Source: TC-15 sp034437275
GTDB taxonomy: Bacteria; Chloroflexota; Anaerolineae; Aggregatilineales; Aggregatilineaceae
Assembly: GCA_034437275.1 (NCBI GenBank)
Contig: DAOTUD010000090.1
Location: forward strand, 1 to 31,749
Reading direction: 5' to 3'
Length of the DNA stretch: 31,749 bases
The notes under the pieces are model-generated. The model ran no database searches. It worked only from the letters and a program-made list of their open reading frames with translations, and was not told the DNA's origin. Shown piece by piece: positions 24,112 through 31,434 of this stretch (the first letter of the stretch is position 1; every line of letters starts with the position of its first letter). Made by a program: the position numbers and the translations under genes.

Positions 24112-25029
24112 TCACGACCCGTCGCCGATCCAGTAGCACGTCCGGCGCGCGGCGTCGTCCATGCACTTGACGGCTTCGTAGTACGCCTGGCACAGTTCGT
24201 CCGCCGACTGAAAACGGGAATCGGGTTCTTTGGCGAGCGCCTGCATCAGCACGCTCTGCACGCGGCGCGGGAAGCGCGGGTGCAGCATCACCGGGCGCGG
24301 CACTGGCTTGTCGACGTGCGCCAGCGCGGTCATCTGCGGGTTTTTCTCGTGGAAGGGCAGCCGGCCCAGCAGCAGTTCGTACATGATCACGCCAAAGGAA
24401 TAGATATCGGCGCGGTGATCGGCGTCCGCCCCCATCGCCACCTCGGGGGCCATGTATTCCGGCGTGCCGACCGACATGCCCGCCGCCGTCAACGTGGTAT
24501 CCATGCCGGGGCGCTTGCCCAGCCCGAAGTCGGTCAGGTAGACGTGATTGCCCTCGCCGCGCGCCTCGACCAGGATGTTGCCGGTTTTCATGTCGCGGTG
24601 CAGCACCTGATGCATGTGCCCGAAGCCCAACGCCCCGGTGACCGGGCGCACAATCTGCCACGCCATCAGCGGCGTAAACTCGCGGTGGCGCAGGATCGTC
24701 TCCAGCGATGGCCCCTTGACCAACTGCATCACCATGTACAGGTAGCCCTGCCAGTCGCCGTAGGTGATGATGGGAACGATGTGCGTATGGCGCAGCGTGC
24801 TCATCAGTTCGGCCTCGCGCCAGAAGCGGGTGCGGAAACTGTCGTCTTCGGCCAGGTCCGGCAGCAGCACTTTGATCGCCACCGGATGCTGCGTGGTGCT
24901 GTCGATGGCGCGGTACACATGCCCCATGCCGCCAACGCCGATGCGCGACCCGATGACGTACCCATCCAGGTTTTGCCCGATCAGTTCCTTGTCCACCGCG
25001 CACACACCTTTGGTACTTACACGCTCCAT
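24112..25029 (-). CDS. Hanks-type serine/threonine protein kinase, soluble
   Basis: The 305-residue kinase has all catalytic elements: a Gly-rich loop GVGGMGHVYRA (31-41), Lys53 in VAIK, Glu72 in helix C, the catalytic loop HRDMKTGNIL (Asp146, Lys148, Asn151), DFG (Asp167) and GTPEYMAPE. In the catalytic loop, Thr149 replaces the usual Pro after Lys. There is no transmembrane helix and no PASTA or other sensor domain after the kinase core. It ends about 25 residues past the fold with a Cys/Asp-containing tail, so it is a cytoplasmic kinase. Substrates are unknown. An ATG at 25029 is used; a GTG at Val12 is an alternative. The hydrolase gene lies upstream on the same strand. Confidence 0.94.
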   Translation of the reverse strand: MERVSTKGVCAVDKELIGQNLDGYVIGSRIGVGGMGHVYRAIDSTTQHPVAIKVLLPDLAEDDSFRTRFWREAELMSTLRHTHIVPIITYGDWQGYLYMVMQLVKGPSLETILRHREFTPLMAWQIVRPVTGALGFGHMHQVLHRDMKTGNILVEARGEGNHVYLTDFGLGKRPGMDTTLTAAGMSVGTPEYMAPEVAMGADADHRADIYSFGVIMYELLLGRLPFHEKNPQMTALAHVDKPVPRPVMLHPRFPRRVQSVLMQALAKEPDSRFQSADELCQAYYEAVKCMDDAARRTCYWIGDGS

Positions 25030-25214
25030 CGTTTGCTGTCCCCTAGTGTACTATAGCTGCGGGTGATTTGCCGTCATGCTGATGACGCTGTCCCGCCGGG
25101 TGGCGTCCTCACCTACCACCAGCGTATCACCGCGCAGGGGGGCAGCGGTGCCCCACAAATCGGGGGGCTTGGAGAGAACACGCCGCTGCGTCTGGCCTGT
25201 GTCCAACGCCGCGC

Positions 25215-26168
25215 TCAGCCGCGCTGGAGGTCCTTCCGCAGCGCCGTGAGCGCCTTGTCGTATTCGCGCTCGGCGAAGTCGGCGCTGTTGAGCCGCGCCC
25301 AGTCCAGCGCCAGTTTGCGCCCGATGGCGCGCGCCACGTCGTCGCTGCGCCAGTAGCCGACGTGACTGAGCAGGTTCCAGCTCGTCAGCCAACTGCCGGC
25401 GTCCACCGCGCAGTCGATCACGCCCGCCGCCGCGTAGGACTTGATCGGCTCCAGCGGGAAGGCGATGGCGTCCTGGCGGTCGTACAGGTTGAGCCACAGC
25501 CCGTGCTCCGGCTCGACCTGGATCGGGGCGTCCAGGCTGTCGCGGATACTGTCGCGCCCGCCGTAGGCGTTGCCGCGCAGGGCATACATCGCCATCGGCG
25601 ACCCCATCGCGATGTAGTTCACCAGCCTGAACGCCTGATCATCGAGAATGTGCGGTTCGACCGAGCCGCGCGTGTGGTCCCACACGTAGTCGGAGCCGAC
25701 GATGCTGCCCAGGCTGTGCCCGATGATCGTCAGCGGGGCGCAGCCGTCGGCGCCGGTTTCCGCCGCCGCCTGGAGCACAGCGACGCTCTCATCGACTTTT
25801 TCGTGAATGGCACGGTAGACGGCGTTGTCCGGGTTGCGCTCGTAGGCGGTAACATCCCCGACCAGCCCGATCAGGTTGCGCCGGAAGCGATAGGTCACGT
25901 TAAAGCGGCGGAACAGCCCGCGCCGCCCGAACATCACGCGCAGCAGGGCGTCCTGGGGCTGCTGCGTGACCGGCGACCAGTACGCCGCCTCGAAGCGCAG
26001 CGCGCGCGTGGGCTGGCGGTCGCGGCGCTTCACGTCGCGCAGCTTCAGGCGCGAGAGGGCGCGTTCGAAGGCGCGCCGGATGTTGTGTTCCAGCGGGCGG
26101 GCGTAGGTCTTGCCGTTTCCCCCCCACCCGATGCCGTGAATGATCAGGATATTCAGGTTGGTTGCCAT
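25215..26168 (-). CDS. Alpha/beta-hydrolase (lipase/esterase-like)
   Basis: The 317-residue protein begins MATNLNILIIHGIGWGGNGK, where HGIG is the oxyanion-hole strand of alpha/beta hydrolases. The nucleophile elbow is GHSLGS with Ser152. Candidate acid and base residues lie later (LYDRQDAIAF, with Asp; LSHVGYW, with His). There is no signal peptide or membrane helix, so a cytoplasmic location is likely. Substrate specificity cannot be deduced. The ATG at 26168 is chosen over the one at 26177 because a GAAGGG motif lies eight bases before it and abuts the earlier ATG. The gene starts only 23 bases from the 155-bp repeat copy 2, so its promoter lies in or beyond that element. Confidence 0.85.
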   Translation of the reverse strand: MATNLNILIIHGIGWGGNGKTYARPLEHNIRRAFERALSRLKLRDVKRRDRQPTRALRFEAAYWSPVTQQPQDALLRVMFGRRGLFRRFNVTYRFRRNLIGLVGDVTAYERNPDNAVYRAIHEKVDESVAVLQAAAETGADGCAPLTIIGHSLGSIVGSDYVWDHTRGSVEPHILDDQAFRLVNYIAMGSPMAMYALRGNAYGGRDSIRDSLDAPIQVEPEHGLWLNLYDRQDAIAFPLEPIKSYAAAGVIDCAVDAGSWLTSWNLLSHVGYWRSDDVARAIGRKLALDWARLNSADFAEREYDKALTALRKDLQRG

Positions 26169-26190
26169 CGGTCGCATCCCTTCAGCTTAG

Positions 26191-26345
26191 AGCGTGTTAT
26201 GAACTTACGCAGGCTGTTTACAGTGGGTTTTTTCCCGTAAGTTTTACCCCTCCCTAAATCCCTCCCCGTAAACGGAGAGGGACTTGCGCCTCCCCCCTTT
26301 CTCCGCGTGCGGGGAAAGGGGTAAAAAGTGCATAACAGCCTCTAG
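26191..26345. repeat. 155-bp nested-palindrome repeat, copy 2
   Basis: It matches 19020-19173 along its full length with only a few substitutions and one-base indels. The inner inverted pairs are conserved (TTTTACCCCT with AGGGGTAAAA; CCCTCCCCGT with ACGGAGAGGG). It sits between the hydrolase start and the rsmH promoter, at the boundary of the second dcw block. Confidence 0.85.
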
Positions 26346-26402
26346 TGTGGCCTCAGTGTATGCCGATTGCCCCCCGCGCACAAGCGCCCTGGCGGGCTGC
26401 TA

Positions 26403-26431
26403 TTGCATCTGCCGCACAGGTGAACTAGACT
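26403..26431 (+). promoter_or_regulatory. Promoter of the rsmH-mraY operon
   Basis: TTGCAT (26403-26408), a 17-base spacer and TAGACT (26426-26431). The leader to the rsmH ATG is about 40 bases. The same -35 and spacing precede the histidine kinase gene. Confidence 0.6.
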
Positions 26432-26470
26432 CTGCGCAGCGCAGGACCATGAATGTTGTAAGGGAACGAT

Positions 26471-27409
26471 ATGTCGCATCAGGCACCCCATACGCCGGTG
26501 CTGCTGGAGGCCGTGCTGGATAGACTCCAGGTGGCGCAGCAGCCCGCCGGACGCTTCATCGACGGCACCGTCGGCGCGGGCGGCCATGCCCACGCCATCC
26601 TCAGCGCCGCGCCGGACGCCCGGCTGCTGGGGCTGGACCGCGACCCGGTGGCGCTCGACCTGGCGCGCGAACGGCTGGCCCCGTTCGGGGACCGGGCCGC
26701 GCTGTACCACGCCAGTTACGCGCAGGTGGGCAACGTGGCCGCGTTCTGGATGGGCGACGATCCACAGGTGGACGGGATGCTGCTCGACCTGGGCATGTCG
26801 TCGATGCAGGTCGACGACGCGGCGCGCGGCTTCGCGTTCTCGCATGACGGGCCGCTGGACATGCGCTTCGACCCGGACAGCAGCGGGCCAACCGCCGCCG
26901 ATATCATCAACACCTGGGACGAGGCCGCGCTGGCCGATGTGCTGTACAATTACGGTGAGGAGCGCCACAGCCGCCGCATCGCGCGCGCGATTGTCGCGGC
27001 GCGCCCGCTGTACACCACGCGCGCCCTGGCGGACGTGGTGGCCCAGGCGCAGCGCGGCCCCCGCCAGAAGATTCACCCCGCCACGCGCACCTTCCAGGCG
27101 CTGCGCATCGCGGTGAACGACGAACTCGGCACGCTGGAGCGCGCGCTGCCCGCTGCGCTGGACGTGCTGCGGCCCGGCGGACGGCTGGCCGTGATCAGCT
27201 TTCACAGCCTGGAAGACCGCATCGTGAAGCACACCTTCAAGCACGAGGCGAGCGACTGCATCTGCCCGCCGCGCCAGCCGGTCTGCACGTGCGACCACGC
27301 GCCGCGCGTGAAGATCATCACGCGCAAACCGATCCAGGCCGGCCCGGACGAGATCGCGGCCAACCCCCGCAGCCGCAGCGCCCGGCTGCGCGTGGCCGAA
27401 CGGTTGTGA
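26471..27409 (+). CDS. rsmH: 16S rRNA (cytosine(1402)-N(4))-methyltransferase
   Basis: SAM-dependent methyltransferase that modifies C1402 in the ribosomal P-site region; usually the second gene of dcw clusters after mraZ. The 312-residue protein starts MSHQAPHTPVLLEAVLDRL, has the SAM loop DGTVGAGGHAHAIL, then LLGLDRDPVAL and LLDLGMSSMQVDDAARGFAF, and the family-specific IHPATRTFQALRIAVNDEL and ISFHSLEDRIVKHTFK. The C-terminal Cys-rich stretch CICPPRQPVCTC is also typical. No mraZ precedes it here. The gene follows the repeat element and a good promoter. Confidence 0.97.
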   Translation: MSHQAPHTPVLLEAVLDRLQVAQQPAGRFIDGTVGAGGHAHAILSAAPDARLLGLDRDPVALDLARERLAPFGDRAALYHASYAQVGNVAAFWMGDDPQVDGMLLDLGMSSMQVDDAARGFAFSHDGPLDMRFDPDSSGPTAADIINTWDEAALADVLYNYGEERHSRRIARAIVAARPLYTTRALADVVAQAQRGPRQKIHPATRTFQALRIAVNDELGTLERALPAALDVLRPGGRLAVISFHSLEDRIVKHTFKHEASDCICPPRQPVCTCDHAPRVKIITRKPIQAGPDEIAANPRSRSARLRVAERL

Positions 27410-27449
27410 GTAGAGCAAAGACGGGGAAATAGTGTAAACTAGGGGTACG

Positions 27450-27926
27450 ATGAGCGCCAATAAAAAAGAATTTGTTCCGCATACGCTACAAGAATCACCC
27501 TGGCGCAACCAGACGCAGCTTGTCGCGGCGCTGGCGATGGTCGTGGTGATCCTGGTTATCATCGGGGCGCTGTACCTGATCCAGTCGACGACAACCACCA
27601 CCACCGCGCGCGAACTGGACGAGATGAGCCGTCGCCGCGACCAACTGGCAAGCCGCAACGAACAACTGCGGGCCGAGATCGCCGAACTGCAAAGCCTGCC
27701 CAACGTGATGACGCGCGCTGCCGAGATGAATTTCCGCTCGGCGGATGGCGACGAAATCCAGTACATCATCGTGGAAGGCTACCGCTATCACCGGCCCCAG
27801 CACACCCCGACCCCCTTCGCCGCCCCCACCACCGCCGCCCCGGCCTATGACGAGACGCTGGGCGGGTGGTTCCATCGGCAGTGGGACGCATTGAAGCAAC
27901 AGTTCGAGGAGTGGCGCAGCGAATGA
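27450..27926 (+). CDS. ftsL: FtsL/DivIC-like septum protein
   Basis: The 158-residue bitopic protein has a short cytoplasmic N-terminus, one membrane helix at about 25-45 (LVAALAMVVVILVIIGALYL), and a coiled coil at about 53-85 (LDEMSRRRDQLASRNEQLRA). A Pro/Thr linker and an amphipathic C-terminal helix follow. This, together with its place between rsmH and ftsI, identifies it as the FtsL-type scaffold that recruits and activates FtsW-FtsI. Sequence identity in the family is low, so the symbol rests on topology and position. It overlaps ftsI by four bases (ATGA), indicating translational coupling. Confidence 0.82.
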   Translation: MSANKKEFVPHTLQESPWRNQTQLVAALAMVVVILVIIGALYLIQSTTTTTTARELDEMSRRRDQLASRNEQLRAEIAELQSLPNVMTRAAEMNFRSADGDEIQYIIVEGYRYHRPQHTPTPFAAPTTAAPAYDETLGGWFHRQWDALKQQFEEWRSE

Positions 27927-29731
27927 CCAACGACGACATATTTTTACGCCGCATCACCATCATGAGCGTGGTGCTGATCAGCATCAGCGGCATTTTGCTG
28001 GTACGGCTGCTGTCGTTCCAGTTTCGGATGGACCCCCAGGTTAAGGCGCAGTTGGAGCAGCGCGCCGAAAGCCAGTACAGCCGCACGGTCGAGGAGCTGC
28101 CCAAGCGCGGCCAGATTTACGACCGCGACGGGAATCTGCTGGCCACGAATTCGTACCTGTACCGCGTCGGCGTCAGCCCCAACCAGATCAACGGCTCCGA
28201 ACGCGAGGAGATCGCCCGCCAGTTGGCCGAGGCGCTGGACCTGCTGGCTACCGACGTGTTTATGACGCTCAAGCCGCGCGACGACGGCACCTTCCCGCCC
28301 TACGTGCTGCTGGCGTCCGGGGTGGATTTCGCCACCGGGCAGGACCTCATCGCCCAGGAGATCGACGGGCTGGTGATCGAGCGCATCCCGATCCGGCTCT
28401 ATCCCCAGGGCAACCTGATGAGCCGCATCGTGGGCAATTTCGCCGAGGGCGCGGGGCGCGGCTACCTGGGCGTCGAGGGGTTCTATAACTCGCTGCTGGC
28501 CGGGCAGAGCCGCCGCATCACGCGCAGCATGATCCCCGGGCTGGACGAGGCCGACAACGTGATCGGCGTACGCGACGGCATCGCGCTGCGCCTGACGATT
28601 GACCGCGAACTGCAATTCCTGGCCCAGGACGTGCTCAACGCCGCCATCGAGCAGCCCGCCCTGTTCAACACCGCGACCGCCGGGGCGACCGGCGGCACGA
28701 TCATCATCATGAATCCGCGCACCGGCGAAGTGCTGGCCATGGCCAGCCACCCGCCCTACGACCCGGACACGCCGACCGTCGACAACGCCGGTGTGATCGA
28801 CCGCAACCCGGCCATCAGCGACATTTACGAACCCGGCTCGGTGTTCAAGGTGATCACGATGGCGATGGCGCTGGACGCTGGGACGCATACACCGGAGTGG
28901 ACCTACACCGACCCCGGCTGCTTCGAAGGCGGCGGGGTGCAGATCTGCAACTGGGACCGGCGCTCGCACGGCACCCCGACCTTCCGGCAGGTGTTCATCG
29001 AATCGCTGAACACCGGCACGGCCACGGTCTTCGCGCAGATGGGGCCGTACGAGGTTTACCCCCGCCTGCGCGAGTTCGGCATCGGCAGCCCGACCGGCGT
29101 CGACCTGGAGGGCGAATCCGGGGGGCTGTTGATCGAGCCAGGCAACATCCAATGGAGCGAGGCGCAGTTCCTCAACACCAGCTACGGGCAGGGCGTGGCG
29201 GTGACGCCGCTGCAAATGCTGTGCGCGGTGAACGCCATCGCCAACGAAGGGCTGATCATGCAGCCGCACGTCGTCAAGGCGCGCATCGACGGCAGCAGCA
29301 TCGTCGAAACGCGGCCCACCCCCAGCCACCGCGCCATCGGGCCGGAGGCCGCCGCCACCGCGACCGACATCATGGTCGATATCATCCAGCAAAACACGGA
29401 TATCGACTTCGACCTGCCGAGTCACCGCGTGGCCGGCAAGACCGGCACCGCCGAGATTCCGACCGCCTACGGGGGCTACGAGGACAACGCGTCGATTGCG
29501 ACGTTTGTCGCCTTCCTGCCCGCCGACGACCCGATCGTCTCGGTGCTGATCAAAATCGACCGGCCACAAGGCTATTGGGGCAGCAAGACCGCCGCCCCGG
29601 TCGCGCAGTATCTACTGGAGCGGCTGGTGGTGCTGATGGAGATCCCGCCCGACATCCAGCGCGCCGCCCTGCAACAGGATGGCGACCCGTTCAAGCGCGA
29701 ATACTGGCTTGATCCACTGGACAAAAATTAA
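27923..29731 (+). CDS. ftsI: Class B penicillin-binding protein, septal transpeptidase
   Basis: The 602-residue protein crosslinks peptidoglycan at the division site. It has one N-terminal membrane helix (about 11-30), a PBP dimerisation/pedestal domain (about 50-220) and a transpeptidase domain. The three active-site motifs are SVFK (Ser306), SLN (Ser361) and KTGT (Lys506). The start overlaps the ftsL stop (ATGA). An open frame upstream of 27923 is only an overlap with ftsL. No C-terminal PASTA domain is present. Its glycosyltransferase partner FtsW is encoded in the other dcw block. Sixty bases separate it from the receiver gene. Confidence 0.95.
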   Translation: MTNDDIFLRRITIMSVVLISISGILLVRLLSFQFRMDPQVKAQLEQRAESQYSRTVEELPKRGQIYDRDGNLLATNSYLYRVGVSPNQINGSEREEIARQLAEALDLLATDVFMTLKPRDDGTFPPYVLLASGVDFATGQDLIAQEIDGLVIERIPIRLYPQGNLMSRIVGNFAEGAGRGYLGVEGFYNSLLAGQSRRITRSMIPGLDEADNVIGVRDGIALRLTIDRELQFLAQDVLNAAIEQPALFNTATAGATGGTIIIMNPRTGEVLAMASHPPYDPDTPTVDNAGVIDRNPAISDIYEPGSVFKVITMAMALDAGTHTPEWTYTDPGCFEGGGVQICNWDRRSHGTPTFRQVFIESLNTGTATVFAQMGPYEVYPRLREFGIGSPTGVDLEGESGGLLIEPGNIQWSEAQFLNTSYGQGVAVTPLQMLCAVNAIANEGLIMQPHVVKARIDGSSIVETRPTPSHRAIGPEAAATATDIMVDIIQQNTDIDFDLPSHRVAGKTGTAEIPTAYGGYEDNASIATFVAFLPADDPIVSVLIKIDRPQGYWGSKTAAPVAQYLLERLVVLMEIPPDIQRAALQQDGDPFKREYWLDPLDKN

Positions 29732-29791
29732 CTTTGGGTTAGGATTTAATTAGCGCATTAGCTGATCTGAACACAAGGGAGAGGGCTGAAT

Positions 29792-30205
29792 ATGGGATTG
29801 AATAATCCCCACGAAGCGCATATTTTGGTTGTGGAGGACAACGTCCCCAACTTTGTTTTGATCGCCCGCTTGCTGGCCCACATGGGGGTCAATCACTGCG
29901 AGTGGAAAACCAGCGGCTGGCAAGTCGTCCAGTTTGCCGATACGCTCCCCCGGCTCGACCTGATCCTGATGGATATCCGCCTGCCATACGAGGACGGATA
30001 CCAGGCGCTGCGCAAAATCCGCAGCCATCCCCGCCTGCGCGAGACGAAAGTCGTGGCGGTGACGGCGGAGGCCAGCGAGGAAGAGCTGATGAAAGCCAGG
30101 AACGCAGGGTTCGATGGCTTCCTGGGCAAACCGCTGGACCCGGACCGCTTCCCAGACCAGATTCGGCGCATCCTGAACGGGGAACAAGTGTGGGAGTGGC
30201 GCTAA
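29792..30205 (+). CDS. Stand-alone response-regulator receiver domain (CheY/DivK-like)
   Basis: The 137-residue protein is a single receiver domain with no output domain. Acidic pocket residues are Glu15 and Asp16 (VVEDN), and the phospho-acceptor is Asp61 in LILMDIRLP. Switch residues are Thr91 (AVTA) and Lys113 (GKPLD). The architecture matches small diguanylate- or division-linked regulators such as DivK and CheY. A clear AGGGAGAGG ribosome site precedes the start. It lies between ftsI and mraY, where murE/murF/murD usually sit, so it is likely co-expressed with division genes. Its kinase is unknown; the only histidine kinase in this window is at 11967-14231. Confidence 0.93.
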   Translation: MGLNNPHEAHILVVEDNVPNFVLIARLLAHMGVNHCEWKTSGWQVVQFADTLPRLDLILMDIRLPYEDGYQALRKIRSHPRLRETKVVAVTAEASEEELMKARNAGFDGFLGKPLDPDRFPDQIRRILNGEQVWEWR

Positions 30206-30305
30206 CGGCAAAATCGCGTACAATTGCCGGGAACGTCGACAAGCTGGCCGGGCCGCTGGGGCTGGACCCTGGCGCGGGCTGGTGTTGTGATATGTGCTGT
30301 GTATT

Positions 30306-31322
30306 ATGACCCCTGAACTTCCCTTCGCGCTCACGTTGGGCGCGATCACTTTTTTGCTGACCGCGATCTGGGGCGGGCCGTTCGTCGAGATTTTGCGCCG
30401 GCTGCGCATCGGCAAGCAGATCCGCGAAACCGGGCCGCATTCGCACCATGCCAAGATGGGCACGCCGACGATGGGCGGCATTTTGATCCTGGTGCCGGTC
30501 GTCCTGATCACGCTGGGCCTCAATCTGGCGCGGCTGGTCCAGGAGGAGCTGACCGGCTCCAGCATCCTGATGCCGCTGTTTGTGTTGATCAGCTTCGGCG
30601 TGCTGGGGGCAATCGACGATATCGAGGGCATTCGCGGGCTGCGCGAACGGGGCGAGGGCCTGCGCGCGCGCACCAAGTTCGCCGGGCAGTTCCTGCTGGC
30701 CTTGATCGCGGCGGGGGTGATGGCCTTCGTGGACGGCGGCTTCCAGAACGCCAACGGCTTTTACGTCCCGCTGGTGCCGGACCTGGTCGCGCTGCCGGCG
30801 CTGGTGTGGATTGCGGCGGCGGTGTTCATCATCGTGGGCACCAGCAACGCGGTCAACTTCACCGACGGGCTGGACGGGCTGTCGGGCATCATCACCGCCA
30901 GCGCGTTCGCTGCGTATGGCGTCATCGCGCATTTGCAGGGCCAGGTGTTCCTGGTCCAGTTTACGTTTATTATGGTCGGGGCGTGCTTTGGCTTCCTGTG
31001 GTACAACGCACACCCGGCGCAGATGTTCATGGGCGACGTGGGGTCGCTGGCGCTGGGGGCGGCGCTGGGCACCGTCGCGCTGATGACCGGGCAATGGCTG
31101 CTGCTGCCGGTGGTGGCGATCATCCCGGTGGCGGAAGTGATGAGCGTGATCATCCAGATCGCGTACTTCCGGCTGACGGACGGCGGGCGCTTGTTCCGCA
31201 TGGCCCCGCTGCACCACCACTTCGAGCTGCTTGGCTGGAGCGAAACGCAGGTCGTGCAGCGCTTCTGGCTGGTGGGCATTCTGTCGGCGATGCTGGGCGT
31301 GTCGCTGGCGCTGCTGCGCTGA
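30306..31322 (+). CDS. mraY: Phospho-N-acetylmuramoyl-pentapeptide-transferase
   Basis: Integral membrane enzyme that transfers phospho-MurNAc-pentapeptide to undecaprenyl phosphate, giving lipid I. Family motifs are KMGTPTMGG near the N-terminus, GAIDD in the first cytoplasmic loop (the Mg-binding DD), NAVNFTDGLDGL, FMGDVGSLALG and the C-terminal PLHHHFE. About ten membrane segments are visible, as expected. The start at 30306 (MTPELPFALTLGAITF) is preferred over ATG 30294, which would add four atypical residues; neither has a strong Shine-Dalgarno. A TACAAT at 30219-30224 could be an internal promoter but lacks a good -35. Confidence 0.95.
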   Translation: MTPELPFALTLGAITFLLTAIWGGPFVEILRRLRIGKQIRETGPHSHHAKMGTPTMGGILILVPVVLITLGLNLARLVQEELTGSSILMPLFVLISFGVLGAIDDIEGIRGLRERGEGLRARTKFAGQFLLALIAAGVMAFVDGGFQNANGFYVPLVPDLVALPALVWIAAAVFIIVGTSNAVNFTDGLDGLSGIITASAFAAYGVIAHLQGQVFLVQFTFIMVGACFGFLWYNAHPAQMFMGDVGSLALGAALGTVALMTGQWLLLPVVAIIPVAEVMSVIIQIAYFRLTDGGRLFRMAPLHHHFELLGWSETQVVQRFWLVGILSAMLGVSLALLR

Positions 31323-31365
31323 CTTCTTCTTCCATTTCCGGCGGGCGGCTCCTGCTTCGCGCTGG

Positions 31366-31394
31366 TTGCCCTGTGCGACACTCCCCACTATACT
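31366..31394 (+). promoter_or_regulatory. Promoter of the terminal zinc-ribbon gene
   Basis: TTGCCC (31366-31371), a 17-base spacer and TATACT (31389-31394) precede the GTG start by about 40 bases. The presence of a separate promoter suggests the gene is not only transcribed from the dcw operon. Confidence 0.55.
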
Positions 31395-31434
31395 GAATTC
31401 ATCGTGGTTTTAAGACGATTGGGACAAAGACACT

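Noticed and set aside
19020..26345. Composite transposon bounded by the two 155-bp repeats
   Set aside because: No transposase or integrase gene lies between or beside the copies, and no target-site duplication is convincing, so only the repeats themselves are reported.
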